Both the position numbers and the translations under genes were made by a program. Positions 1 through 11,133 of a DNA stretch of 64,000 nt are shown in pieces. This stretch comes from Paraphoma chrysanthemicola (lineage: Eukaryota > Ascomycota > Dothideomycetes > Pleosporales > Phaeosphaeriaceae). The notes beneath the pieces are model-generated. The model did not search any database. It had not been told where the DNA came from and was given only the letters and a program-made list of their open reading frames with translations. Location: contig JAGMWG010000015.1 of NCBI GenBank assembly GCA_020744225.1, positions 372,001 to 436,000 of the forward strand. Direction: 5' to 3'. Position 1 is the first letter of the stretch. Each line of letters starts with the position of its first letter.

Positions 1-1215
1 CCATCGCGGCCCATTGTCCAGCTGAGTATGTGACGCCCGGTGATACGGCAAAGGTCAATCGTCCTATAGACGGCGTTATGAGACTCTTGTTCACCAAACG
101 CGCGGTTAGTGGGCTTGCAGTAGCAGACACAGCGGACTTGATATTACCCTCTGCTGCCAGTGGTCGGACGCGCGGGTTGTAGGGACTCGGAAGTCTTCTT
201 GTCCCACGAAAGGGCAACCCACGCTGCACAAAGCGTGCCTCGTCTATCGTGATCTGGACGGCAAGATTACTCCCAGGTAGCACAGCCGCCGCGTCCCCAC
301 CCACAAGCACTTGGCTCGTCCCAGTAACATAGAGCACGTCACCAGATTCATAGTCTGGGAAGGTAATGCCGATTTTGGGGTTGATTAGGAGGTTGCCAAG
401 TGATTGGTAGAGCCGGTTTCCTGAATACTCTGGGTACACGATTTGATTCTCCGCAGTGACGCGTACGAAGCCTATGGGCCCTCCGCGATGGTTAACGTCC
501 ATGTCTTCATCTGCGCTCGTTGTGAGGAAGAACATATCCGACTTGTTAATGAGAGCTCTTCCCTCGTCTGACAAAGCAGATCCAGTCGCAACCAACTTGG
601 CTTCGACCAGAGCGGGCCGCATTTCGTATTGATTCAGATATTTTGGACAGTTGCCTAAGCTCTGATCAATTCTGGTGACGAGCTGCACTTGATGCTGCTT
701 CGTGGGTGGACCCTCGACGTCGGTGCCCAGGATTTCGACATCTGTTTCCTTCATTGTTCCAGCCACCATCTTCCCACCGATCTTGACTCTTTTCCTTGTC
801 ATCAGGTCTGTGCAACGTCAGTGCTTGTCCCGGAAGCGTTGCGATATGTGTGCTTACCAGTAGCTAGACCAGCGAGCAGCTTGCCTCCATCTTCTGGTTG
901 CAGCATTTCTCCATTGGCGGCGTCGCCAACAAGCGCCTGCACCACTGGATCATTCACCCCGTCCACAAGAGTTCGCGTTCCAATAAACCCACCACCCAGG
1001 GCCTCAGAAAACCCCGGGGAGCCTCCTAATAATGTGGTCCAGGGCCGGCTCTGCGAGTCTAGGGTACCAAGAGCGAGTAGAGAACCCCTTTGTAGCATGA
1101 AAGCTGCTTGAGGCGTGAGCATGGTCGAAGTAGGGTTGTCTTGAGGCGGGACCTTGAGAAGGCTATGCATCTGCATTTCCCCCTGGTTCCAGGGCATGGC
1201 CATTGAGAATGCCAT
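1..1215 (-). CDS. PNPOx-like flavin domain fused to ferredoxin-reductase domain (partial, 3' end missing)
   Basis: The gene reads leftwards and runs off the window, so its C-terminus is absent. Exon 1 is 1215-858 and exon 2 starts at 786; the 71-nt intron has a GTAAGC donor and phase 1. About 380 residues are visible. The N-terminal half resembles the pyridoxamine-5'-phosphate-oxidase-like FMN fold found in fungal and bacterial oxidoreductases (FLLQR-type start, then RPWTTL and the GNLLINPKIG strand). From about residue 345 a ferredoxin-NADP reductase-type FAD domain begins (RLTF, then YSAGQW). By family knowledge these fusions move electrons from NAD(P)H through flavins, and many end in a [2Fe-2S] domain, which would lie outside the window. 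The substrate is unknown. The first in-frame ATG was used as start; ATGs a few codons later are possible. Confidence 0.8.
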
Positions 1216-1999
1216 GGTATTGCTTATACAATTCGATAGGGTTGTATGGTCAGTGGACAGGCACTTACTCCTCCTCGCGTATTATGCTGCCTCGCAAGTG
1301 ATTGCTACTTGTCCAGGTGTCGGCCGGTGCGGTGTTCCTGTTCTGGATCACTTGTCAATCACCTGCACCGAACCCTCACTTTAATACTTTGCCGGCCTGG
1401 ACGATGGTTGTGCATGTTGTGAAGCTCATCGGCTTACATCGCAATAATGCTGACATTGACTTCGGCGCGGCATCTTTTCTCGGCCGCGGGGTAGAGTCAC
1501 GCATGCAGCTTATTCAAAGACAGTGTCGCCATAATGAAGGACTAGTCGCAATTGCCTGACTTTGACGGCATACGTTACTCAGCTTCTGCGGCTTGCTTCC
1601 CCACGTCCATCATGCCGGTGCTACGCAAAGCGCGCCGAAGCGTGTGAGCGTATGACGCGCATAGTGGAGATGAAAAAGCCGGATCGTTAATTGCCCAGAG
1701 GAACTCTGATCCACTGGTCGAGCCTATTTCGTCAATTAACTTGATGGGATGGTGACAGTCGCATGTTTGCATTTCCTGTGTTCTGTTGGTGCAGCAAAGT
1801 ACTTTCCACGCCTGGGGGCTGAAAGCAACTCTCAGCTGAACCACGTCCTTGCTTCGGCACCCTACCCTCTCTGCAACCTCCACATCTGCACTCTGTCCGC
1901 AGCAAAGCTTCCCAGCTCTCGTTCCTCTTGTACCGACGCGTCCATACACTTAATACTAGAGACCAAGCGAGCTCCTTGTGCCTTTTAGACGCCTGCGTC
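1216..1999. other. divergent intergenic region
   Basis: This region separates two divergently transcribed genes and should hold both promoters. I see only short, unconvincing ORFs and no RNA gene or repeat. Confidence 0.6.
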
Positions 2000-2796
2000 A
2001 TGGCGTTTCGTAGGGATCGCGTGAAGCCCACGCATTATCCCAGATTCCCCTTTCACGCGACCCGCTCTGTGCAGTTGGTATCGTCGCTGGTCGTCTCGTC
2101 CATCATGTTCTACTTCCTTGGGGAATTAGCCCGCGATAAGTTCAGGCTACCTTGGACCTTCATACTGGTATGGAGCTCAGCGTCTCCTGAAGTTCAGCTA
2201 CGAGATGCTAACGGCGCAACAAGCTCATGTCCGTCTCAATATTCACGATGCTATCGCTCTCCGCCACCATTATCCTCCATTGCTTCTACGGCCTCAATCC
2301 CGTCCTGAACACGATCCTCAACTCTGCACTTGCCCTGCTGTGGGCCGTCTCGTTCAGCCTGCTTAGCTGGTGGTCCTCGGGTACGCTTTCACATGTCTGC
2401 AACAAGGACAACTGGGATGACGACCTGGGCATGTCGGTTTGCAGACTATACAAAGCCTTGTTTAGCTTCAGTCTACTGGGACTCGTTAGCACGCTAGTGG
2501 CATTGATCTTGGATGTGCATGTCCAGCGACAGGCAACACAGCGCGGCCGCTTTCAGCAGCTGGGTATGGTCGCTGGCGATACAAAGTCCGGCCCTACGGT
2601 CGGTCTTCCAAGCCTGGAAAATACTACTGAGGGTGACGCAAACCCGAATCCTAGTGCTAATAGTAAAAACAAGAAGCAGAAGAGGGGTGGAGACGGCTAC
2701 GCATTGCCTGAAGAGCAGTTTGCCTACGGTGAAGACACGACATACCACGGCGCTGCTGGCCAGGTCGAGCGAAGAAGCATGGATGACAGAATGTAG
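2000..2796 (+). CDS. MARVEL-domain four-TM membrane protein
   Basis: There are two exons, 2000-2167 and 2224-2796. The 56-nt phase-0 intron has a GTATGG donor, a GCTAAC branch site and an AAG acceptor, and the product is 246 aa. Four hydrophobic segments lie near residues 23-44, 54-77, 86-107 and 131-154, followed by a soluble, charged tail with a Lys-rich stretch near residue 200. This is the MARVEL layout of fungal plasma-membrane and eisosome-associated proteins of the Nce102/Fhn1 type. By family knowledge such proteins organise membrane microdomains; which MARVEL subgroup this is cannot be told by eye. It ends only about 170 nt from the convergent tfb3 gene, so the transcripts may overlap at their 3' ends. 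Confidence 0.8.
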
Positions 2797-2963
2797 TATA
2801 CAAGATTGGAGCCTGGCCGTTACTCTGGCTCATCTACCTTAATCTTGACCTATGATCAATGTCGCCAGGATGATATTCGCGTGGCACTATGTGAAGTATC
2901 TGCTGACACCTATTTACGCCGCCCAATGATGGCAATGATGCCGGGTATCTTGAAACTGGAAAG

Positions 2964-4048
2964 TCAGAAGACGTCGTCCATGAGCACGTCTTTGCCACCT
3001 GACACAACGGCCGAAGCTTGCCTGGTGCCGATGTTGGCGTCCAAAGAGGGTGTATTTTGTGCGAGAATCTCATCCTCAATGAACACGCCAAAGCCCCCAA
3101 ATGCTTCGCGCAGGGCCCGATTGTAGAAGTCACGCATGTCGTATCCTCCCGCTCCGTGCCCAGCGTCGTGCTTCTGTTTGGTGAGCCAGTCGACGTCGTA
3201 ATCGTCTTGCAGGACATAGTACTGCGGAGCTATGCTCCAGCCACCAAAAGGATCAAAGGACACTTCTGGCGGCGGCGCAACGCGTTTCTTGAGCCCGTGA
3301 AATCGGAAGCCTGTATCCTCAATCGTCTCGTTGGTTATGGCCTGCGGTGTGTTTGCAGAAGAGGCTGTCTTGCGTTGTGTGGCACCCTTCTTGAGGACAA
3401 CGTGATCGGTAGGCACTGACGGCTCGAATTCGCGGCGTGTGGCGTTGGGAAGATCCGCCTTCTGGTGTTCCTCCCACCGGCGCAAGCGGCTCTCTGTCGC
3501 CTCCACGTCGACTTTGAGGATCAGATTCCACGTGATTTCCTCAACTTGCTCGAGGTAGTCGTTGTAGTCCTTGAGTGTCTCGAAGTCGTCCTCGGTCTTG
3601 TTCATCCTGCGTACTGTCAGCCTGGTGGAAGTTGACGGCATGCAAGATAGGGTTGGACTTGCGCGCGCGCGACTCGTCTGCGTATGTCAACCTCCCGCTC
3701 CACCTTGAGATCCTCAAATGTCTGCTTCCTGAACTTGAGCTTCCTCAGCGTCCGCGCGCAGCCCGCGATGGGACACGGCGCGGGCCCGTGACTGAAGATG
3801 CGGTCCACGCACGACTCGCACATTTTGTGGTAGCATTCCGGGTTGACCTTGAACTGCATGTTGGGATTGAGATAGCGCGACGATTTGCAGACGGGACAGA
3901 TGTCTGACGACGAGTCAGCGGGCGTGTCTGGACGAGAGGCATGCTGCAAAGACAACTTGTGCAGAGACATGGAGAGAGGAGACGCACCGCCGTCTTCGGC
4001 GAGACGCTTCGTGGACGCGCCATTTGCGCGGGCGGGCTGCTTCGACAT
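2964..4048 (-). CDS. tfb3: CDK-activating kinase assembly factor MAT1 / TFIIH subunit Tfb3
   Basis: Exon 1 is 4048-3663 and exon 2 is 3606-2964, giving 342 aa. A C3HC4 RING finger spans residues 51-97 (C51, C54, C72, H74, C77, C80, C92, C97) and is followed by the conserved MAT1 helix with the EREVDIRRRV motif and the NKTEDDF segment. By family knowledge Tfb3/MAT1 bridges core TFIIH to the Kin28/Cdk7-cyclin H kinase, and so links transcription initiation, CTD phosphorylation and nucleotide excision repair in the nucleus. The intron (3607-3662, 56 nt, phase 2) needs a GC donor (GCAAGT) with a CAG acceptor to restore the conserved frame; no GT donor in the right phase gives the family sequence. 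The start at 4048 precedes the typical low-complexity leader; an in-frame ATG at 4096 is an alternative. Confidence 0.93.
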
Positions 4049-4397
4049 GGCGGAGGTGGTGCGGACGGGGAACGAGGAGCGCCACGCGAAAGTCAAGCGG
4101 ACCTTCGTGGAGCAGCAGCCGATGACTAAGCGGGGATGATGATGATGCTGCTGCTGCTGCTATCAAGGCGCAGCCAACGGCGGACTCATGTTGCGTGCTT
4201 GCGAGGGCATCTGCGAGCGAGCTTGGAGAGCGTGCTGTTGCGGAGCTCGCAGCCTGCAGACGTGATGGACATGGGAGGTCCCCTGCTCTCCTAGCGCGCG
4301 CCAAGCCCCATTACTTGCATGTCATGTGTGCGTGCGCCAGATTCTGCGTCTCTTCCTCCTCTCCTCTGCTGCCTCATCAACCACGCTTTGTCCCCAC
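4049..4397. promoter_or_regulatory. bidirectional promoter between tfb3 and bud27
   Basis: This 349-nt gap lies between two divergent starts and must carry both promoters. It contains tandem trinucleotides, (GAT)4 followed by (GCT)5. No TATA box stands out. Confidence 0.6.
4135..4161. repeat. trinucleotide repeat (GAT)4(GCT)5
   Basis: Two adjoining perfect trinucleotide runs sit in the shared tfb3/bud27 promoter. Such runs are often variable in length between strains (general knowledge). Confidence 0.85.
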
Positions 4398-6221
4398 ATG
4401 GCCGCGTCCACGCAGAGTGCACTGGAAGGCATCGAGCACCGCCGTGCGCAGCTCCAAGAGAGCGTCGAGAAGCTCCGCAAAGCTCTCACACACTGGACAA
4501 CGTGGGAAGCAGAGTATGACGCGCTCAAAGAGGAGCTGCTGGCGGCTGGTGACCCGTCGGCGGCACAAGTGCGTGCCCTTGCGCAAAGACAGGACAGCCA
4601 ACTGCTCAGTGCCGACGAGGTCGAAGAGTTGCTTGGGAGACGCCTCCAAACCAAACGCAATGCTAACCAAGTCGTTGACATGATCTCTAGACGCATTGAC
4701 TATGTCCGACAGAACAGCGCCACCATTGAGAAGCAGCTTGACGCTGCAGAAAAGCAGCTGGCCGGTGTTGATGTGTTACTAGAACCTGGCATGGACAACG
4801 AGGAAGGGCTCCCCATGATGGACATTGAGGAGGAGCTGGACGAAGCAGGCAACGAGGTGGCCAGCACGTTGAATCAAACGGGCAAGGCTGCCGCCGAGAT
4901 CGCCGAGGTTCTCCGCAAGGCCGGCCTGCAAAAGGCTGATCTGGAGAAACAGCAACGTATGACAAAGGACCAGGGCAACTCCCCAGGTGTAGACTCACCT
5001 ATAGTCGCCACGGCGAAAAGCACTGCGCCAGCCGAGACCAATGAAGCCGAGCAAGTCCCGTATAAGGCGGATTCAAGAGACATCAGGTCGTCGTTCCCGG
5101 AAGAGTGTGCAGTACCAGCAGAAGACAAGCTTGAAGAGTCCAAGTCGAAATCTTTGGCAGACGGATACAACGACGACATCGATTCCATCAACTTCACTCG
5201 TGGAACCAAGGTCATCGAACTCGATCACGAAGACAACGAGCTTGCCACGTATCCTATCATACCGCAAGGAGAATCTGAGGAAGATGCCGAGCTGCGACGG
5301 CAGATGCTACAGTATGGGCTGTCGGAAGTTGGATCTATAGTCGCCGAGCTCGACCTCGACCATCCCACTGTGGAGTACTCGGACGATGAGGACGACTTTG
5401 ACAATGGCGACGACTCCGGCGACGACCTAGAAGACGAATACGGCCGCAGCCTCCGGCCTGCTATCACGGATGACTACCGGAAGCAAATGCTCGATTTGGA
5501 AAAGAAGCTCAATGCGCGCATGATGGAAAATGTTGGCCCCCAAGACTCTACAGCGTCGCTTGCTGAGCACGTTGGCGACATACGCACTCTGCGGGTTCGC
5601 AAGGACGAGCAGTTTGATCAAACATATAATTCGGAAACGACAGCTCCACCTGAGCCTATCTCGAAATCGAAATCGAAATCGAAGAAGGGAGTTCGCTTCG
5701 CCGATGACCTGGATGTTTCTGCACCGCCACAGCCCAGTCACATGTCAACAGCAAAATCTCAAGCCCCAGAGCGAGTTGCGCCAACCATCTCTGAGACCAT
5801 TGTGGAGAGGGCGACGGCACAAGTGGATGCACCAGCTACACCAAGCAAACCTGCGCGGGCATCTCGATTTCTACGCGACCGCGCTTTGAAGGAGCCAGGA
5901 GCGCATGTTCTTCCGAACGTGCCTGTGCCAGAAGCACCACGTGTGCCGACTGGACCAAAAGGACGCACGCTGGCTAGCACCGTCGTTGAGCACGATGTGC
6001 AGGGAGTCCAACCCAACCCGCCGGATGAGTTTGATCCTGTCGCAGTTAATCGTGAGCTGCACACAGAGTACAACAAGGCACGAAATCGCTTCCTCCAGCA
6101 ACAGGATGGCTTCAAGGCGACCGAGGATGACGACGAGAGTCCGATTGTGGAGGAGAAGGACGGCAAGACGAAGAAAGTAAGTCGGTTCATGTCGGCGCGA
6201 TTGAAGGCCAACGGTATGTAA
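4398..6221 (+). CDS. bud27: Bud27/URI-like unconventional prefoldin (RPB5 interactor)
   Basis: This is a single exon of 607 aa. The ATG at 4398 (CACATGGCC) follows 24 in-frame codons starting at 4326 that look like leader. Residues about 1-150 form the alpha-prefoldin-like coiled coil with the conserved core around GMDNEEG. A very acidic block follows near residues 325-350, then a Ser-Lys repeat before GVRFADDLDVS near residue 430, and a conserved C-terminal stretch from about 530 to the end, matching the fungal URI/Bud27 plus DUF3835 pattern. By family knowledge Bud27 binds the shared polymerase subunit Rpb5 and supports assembly of RNA polymerases I-III, with links to TOR signalling and translation. 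It is divergent from tfb3. Confidence 0.85.
   Translation: MAASTQSALEGIEHRRAQLQESVEKLRKALTHWTTWEAEYDALKEELLAAGDPSAAQVRALAQRQDSQLLSADEVEELLGRRLQTKRNANQVVDMISRRIDYVRQNSATIEKQLDAAEKQLAGVDVLLEPGMDNEEGLPMMDIEEELDEAGNEVASTLNQTGKAAAEIAEVLRKAGLQKADLEKQQRMTKDQGNSPGVDSPIVATAKSTAPAETNEAEQVPYKADSRDIRSSFPEECAVPAEDKLEESKSKSLADGYNDDIDSINFTRGTKVIELDHEDNELATYPIIPQGESEEDAELRRQMLQYGLSEVGSIVAELDLDHPTVEYSDDEDDFDNGDDSGDDLEDEYGRSLRPAITDDYRKQMLDLEKKLNARMMENVGPQDSTASLAEHVGDIRTLRVRKDEQFDQTYNSETTAPPEPISKSKSKSKKGVRFADDLDVSAPPQPSHMSTAKSQAPERVAPTISETIVERATAQVDAPATPSKPARASRFLRDRALKEPGAHVLPNVPVPEAPRVPTGPKGRTLASTVVEHDVQGVQPNPPDEFDPVAVNRELHTEYNKARNRFLQQQDGFKATEDDDESPIVEEKDGKTKKVSRFMSARLKANGM
5661..5684 (+). repeat. hexamer repeat (TCGAAA)n inside bud27
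   Basis: Four hexamer units, the last ending in G, encode alternating Ser-Lys just upstream of the conserved GVRFADD motif. The count is in frame, so length changes would keep the reading frame. Confidence 0.85.
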
Positions 6222-6622
6222 GATTCCATGTCACAACGGCTTGCATGGGCATGTGTACTTGATGTCTTTCTATGCCGAAACATTCGTGATGTGGTAGCTA
6301 GCGGAACTCATGCCCTGACCCATACTACTACATGTATGAAGTGTCAATTTGTAGCAGTTCCAAGATCAACCTTTGGCGGGGCACTCTGACGAAGCGGGCT
6401 CTTTGGCGAGATATGCCTGGCTTCGATTGTTTACGCTCCGTACAAGATTATGAAAACAAAGAAGATTGGTGTATTTGACAAGGACCACGACTGTTGTGCC
6501 TTGCTTTGCGGTGACAATGTGACAACCATGCTTGCCACGTGCAGACTCGGGGGCGCTGTTGGTGGGGGTGGGGTTGCGTCATATCCTGGTCGGTTTCTGA
6601 TAATTTCACACCACTGTTGCCG
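6222..6622. other. intergenic region between bud27 and ctr86
   Basis: It presumably contains the bud27 terminator and the downstream promoter. It has a GTGGGGGTGGGGTTG purine-rich patch near 6560 but no clear gene. Confidence 0.5.
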
Positions 6623-9600
6623 ATGAGAGCATGTTGCCGTATGCAGTGCCATTTCCACTCACACCGAGACGCCTTCAACGACGACTCGCAACCGCCCCTC
6701 GTGGACACGTCACGGGAGCTGGCCTTTGCCGACGTCGCGCTTGCGCAGTACTACGCCGTCAACGAAAAGCTGGCCGCGAACCACGTGTACCGCATCCTCC
6801 GCTCGCCTGCGCCCATCCGCGTGTGGGTGTACCGCTCGCTGCTGGCCGAGAACCGACTGTGGCACGAATGGGACCGCCCCGGCCTGCTTGCAGCCATGGA
6901 TAGGGAAAGGGAAAGAGAAAGAGAAAGGGACAGTGCCAGCGCCAGCGACAGCGACAGCGAGAGCCATGACGGCCCCGACAACGCCCGTGGCCCGCAGGCA
7001 AAGCCGTACCTGACGCGCCTACGCCTCGCCCTCGCGCCCTACTGCGTGCACTTCAACAACCCGGGCTATATCCGCGACGACACGCTGCGCATGCTCGAGC
7101 GCGACGTGGTCAAGAAGACGCTCGAGGAGTCGCGCAAGAGCCTCGAGCTGCGCGAGGAGCTGGGCCTGTCGTGGGAGTTCTGGGACTCGCTGGCCGACGT
7201 GCTCAAGGCCGCCATCCCCTCGCTGGAGCGCCGCTGCTTTGCTGCCCCCGACCCTGCCGCGCCCGAGTACGAAGGCCTGTCGGGCCCGCTCATTGCGAGC
7301 TACTCGCCGAGTCTGCTGCGCGACCTGGAGCGCCTGAACCACCTCGTGTGCATTGCCCGCAACGTGCTGGTCCATGGCGAGAAGGTGCAGAACCTGAGTG
7401 CAGAGCGCCTGTTCGACAAGGACATCTTCGCCCTGGTCAATGTCTGCGTGCGCGTGACAGCCAGAGGCTACGACGGCGAAGCTGGCACCCAGGACGAGGA
7501 CAAGTGGCAGGGCGTCATCAACGCCTACAAGAAGCTGCTCATCACTTGCCTCCAGTTCCTCAACAACCTCATTGCCCGCAACGAGCAGAGGAAGCTCATG
7601 CTGTGGATCGAGCTGTTCGACAGCCATCTCGACAACGAGCTCCCCAACTTTGCCGACATGAAGTACAAGCTGGATGAGTTCAACCAGCAAGAACAGCCCT
7701 GGCAGTCGGGAGATGTCCCTGCTCCTGAAGGACGACCGTCGCGGAGCTTGGACACCTTCAAGATCCCCCAGCAGCCTGCATCGTCCCCATTCCTTCTCTA
7801 CATCGGCGAGACCGGCAACGATGTCAAGAAATCGCTGCAGCAGCATGGTGTCAAAGCTGGTGCCAACGAGATCGCCGCCGAATGCAGGCGGAGATGGCAG
7901 GCTATGAGCGAAGAAGAGAAGAACGTCCGTCATAGCCATCTCGTCGTTTAAGCCTTGCTGACATGCACAGAAATGGAACATGCTGTATGCCGACGTCGTC
8001 GCCAGGTACCGTGACCAGATCACCCAATCCACTTCTTACAAGAAAGTGGTCGACCAGCATGCCAAGAACGAAGAGAGCGTGCAGGCACTGGCAAAGAGTA
8101 TAAATCAGCTGCAGGTAGAAGTGGATCGAATGCGCTCATCAATTGCCGTGCATCCCGACGGAACACCCCTTGACGAGGCGCCCTCTCCAGCTCCGGAGGC
8201 ACAGCAGTCTACAGTACCCGCACCCGATGACTCTTTACTGGATCCCAGCATCAAGCGGTCTTCCCCGGCAGGTGAGATCGATTTCCGTGTCACCTATCCG
8301 CCGTCCTTTGGCGCCGAAATTCTGCAGAATGGCAAAGAGGATCTGTTGAAGCGTCTCGAGCCAGACCCAGACCGTCCGTCAGGGCTAATCAGTGATGTAG
8401 CCTCGCCCACATCCCCTCCGCCAGAGGACGACGATGACAATGATGACGACTACGATGATATTCCGGGGGATGAGGGACGTGGCTTGCTCACAGATGTACC
8501 TCTCATTCTGGGGCCCACTGAGATTGAGGTGCTGCCGATGATCATCATGGCTGGCATCGTGGAACCACAGGAAGGGCAGCCAGGCTATCACAGTGACCCG
8601 ACTGTTTTCAGCAGTGTACGCAGCATGCATGGCGTGCGCTGCCATTTGCTTTTGGCACAAGACAATGGCCGGAACTTGCTTCGCGAGCTTTTGATATTCG
8701 TCGCCGCTTGGGATTTGAGAGAGGAAGAGTTGTACTTCAAGTTCATGGTCAAGATTATGGAAGCCATACTCGCGAATCAGCTGCTGCCATTCGCCTACCA
8801 TGCTTTCAGAGAATCCGAGTACGTATATGCTGTACGAAGGTAGATTATAGCTAACAACAGAGCAGGTCCAAAGACATCATTTCCCCGGCACAAGCTGTAA
8901 TCATGAAATTACTTACCAATATTTTCCGCGCACGACAGGCACGGGCACAACCAACAAAAGGACTGCACAAGGCGCACTATTCACAGGTCGACCAGGGCGA
9001 CGTGCACATGGTAAACTTCTTGTTGACTGAATTTCGGCGCCATATAATTCCTCAAACCTGCGCTCTCATATTCTTGCAAGGCCAGATCCGTGCTGGTCAC
9101 GCGCACGCCGAGGATTTCCCACTCAATCTCTGGGATATGGAACGCATGTATGAGGGCGTGTACCAGTACCTCGAATTTTTCGCCATCCTGACCGAACACG
9201 AGACCTGGAAGAAGATGTTGAGCAATTGGGAAATTGCTACTGAACTAGTCACGTTGCTCAAAGAGCTGGATGCTGCTATCCCAAAGGGCAACCTGTCGGT
9301 GCCGCCTCTAAGGAATGTGCACCACGCACAATCTCCACCTGTTCAGCACGCATCCGCAGAAGCTACTAATCCTCTTCCAAACGAACATCAGCCTCAGCAT
9401 CCGCAGCCCGTTGCTGTTGAACGACCCTACGACACCATAGCTCCCGCAGCAGAGCCATACTTGCCTCCGCCAACATCTCCATCGCCGAGGCCATACATGG
9501 ATGAAGCGGCAGACGAACCTTCAGACTTTGAATGGCGGAATCTTAAAAAGCTGGCGGTACTTGTCCTAAGCTCTCTTGTGTGGAAGAACAAGAACGTTCA

Positions 9601-10144
9601 AGATCAGATTCGGCCCCTAGGAGGTATTGAGGCAGTGCTCAACTGTTGTTCTTACGACGAACACAATCCTTATATCCGCGAACACGCCATCATGTGTCTC
9701 CGCTTTCTTATGGAGAATAACAAAGAGAACCAAGAGCGTATCCGCGCCCTCGAGCGGTACACTCAAGAGAAGTCCAAGAGCACTGCCTCTACCGAGTCTA
9801 CCGCAGTCTCCAGCCCTGCAAAGGCACCAGTCAATGTCCGTGTCCCAGATGAGGTTCTCGATCAGCAAGGATATGAGACGTACATGGATAGCAAAGGTCA
9901 AGTCATGCTGCGGAAGCGCCAGCCTCAGCAGCAGCCGTTATCGTCGCGTGACGTCAGTAAAGGCAAAAACAAAATCGACATTGGTGTTAAAGATCCAAAA
10001 GCATTGGAAGATTTAGTGCAACAAGTCATGCGCGATCTGCCGCGACATGGCTTGAGAGCTGGAGAAGAGCGCGCAGTTGAGGCTGAGGAAGCACTAAAGA
10101 AGCTGGACAGAGGCTTCGATGGCAGTGGGAGCTCCAAAAGCTAA
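6623..10144 (+). CDS. ctr86: Ctr86/ataxin-10-domain protein with internal HMG-box-like segment
   Basis: There are three exons, 6623-7924, 7971-8818 and 8866-10144, with introns of 46 nt (GTCCGT donor, phase 0) and 47 nt (GTACGT donor, phase 2), giving about 1142 aa. Residues about 936-1016 match the ataxin-10 homology domain (WKNKNVQDQIRPLGG, then the NPYIREHAI and NNKENQ motifs) that defines yeast Ctr86 and human ATXN10. The rest is mostly helical, armadillo-like sequence. Residues about 386-456 look like an HMG box spanning the first intron (SPFLLYIGE, CRRRWQAMSEEEK, VVARYRDQI). A Lys-free RERERE run lies near residue 93 and an Asp-rich linker near 570. Yeast Ctr86 is about half this length. 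The function in fungi is unclear. The start is uncertain: ATGs at 6623 and 6641 are both in frame, with equally weak context. Confidence 0.75.
6902..6930 (+). repeat. purine repeat encoding Arg-Glu dipeptides
   Basis: Tandem AGRGAA-type hexamers encode alternating Arg and Glu, followed by an Asp/Ser-rich run within the N-terminal part of the ctr86 product. Confidence 0.8.
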
Positions 10145-10408
10145 ATCAGTCGCCGCCAGCTCAGCACCGCTGTCTCGAAGGACGTAGCAATTCGGGGACA
10201 TGCATAATTTGCTCTCGCATGGTGGTTGAGGTTATGAAGAAAAGAGGCATGGTATTATGCGGACTGCATCGTAACAGAGTGACTCGCTGTACTAACCATC
10301 ATCGTGCATCGGACGAAGCCCATTGTCTGCTGCATCGTTGTATCAGCTTATACCAACCGCATCTTTGAAATCGCATCGACGATGTCCTTCAGTCTGACGG
10401 TAGTCAAG
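10145..10408. other. 3' flank of ctr86
   Basis: I see no convincing gene or RNA here. It is the downstream region of ctr86. Confidence 0.5.
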
Positions 10409-11110
10409 TTAATTATCTAGCAAAAGATTGCCTTCAGCGATGTCAGTCTTCTCGTCATCAACCGGCTCCATCCAGTTGGTTGATGCTGGTGACTGACTGG
10501 GCTTCTCGGTCGCACGCCGTGTGAACCTCATTATTCCGGAAGCGATGTAGGATTTCAGCAGCCGTCGCGCGAGGAAGGATATGACGCTGACAAAGTCAGG
10601 ATGTATACCACCTACCCTTTGTGGGTGAAATGTGGCGGCCTTAGCTGCGACACTGTCCATGAACACCACGGCGTAGGCACAAGAGTAGAGATAGTTATGG
10701 CATCAGTTGTGCAATCGCGTAGCTAAATAAAGTGCATATTGAACAAGGCAGATTTGTTTGAGTGCAGAGACAAGTTTGATTTGCTGCCGACGAGTGTGAG
10801 GCACTTTGCCTACAGGAATGATGTTTCCAGACCACTTGGGCGGTGAGCTGCCAGGCACCAAATTTTGCGAAGTGTTGCATTGAGCTCTAAAACATCCGAG
10901 GATGAGAGTTTGGTCAACGGAACGCGATTCACGTCATCAAGGAGGGTTTCAATGCGATAACAGAAGTAGGCAAGTAGCTTTCATGACTATTTCGCAAGGC
11001 TAAAACCTTTCAAACGTAACAGAGCGGCCAAGACAGTGGCGGGAATGGACCTATGTACAACATCATATGATGTTAAGGAAATACACTGCGAAACCTTGAG
11101 TTGTGACAGT
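10409..11110 (-). pseudogene. possible decayed protein-coding gene
   Basis: Read leftwards, two stretches look protein-like but are broken. From about 11110 one frame gives hydrophobic and basic sequence (DVVHRSIPATVLAAL, KLLAYFCYRIETLL, VNRVPLTKLSSSDVLEL), interrupted by TAG and TGA near 11000 and by a TAG near 10815. A +1 shift then continues (GKVPHTRRQQIKLVSAL) to a TGA near 10705, and 10669-10409 is again open with a conserved-looking PDFVSVISFLARRLL motif. I do not recognise the family. The several stops and frame change suggest a relic; chance open frames or a multi-intron gene remain possible. Confidence 0.3.
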
Positions 11111-11133
11111 CGAGTTTGTACATGGAGTTGGAC

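Noticed and set aside
7019..8032. 337-aa open frame on the minus strand opposite ctr86
   Set aside because: It is antisense to a well-supported exon with strong codon bias; the frame crosses the intron and shows no domain.
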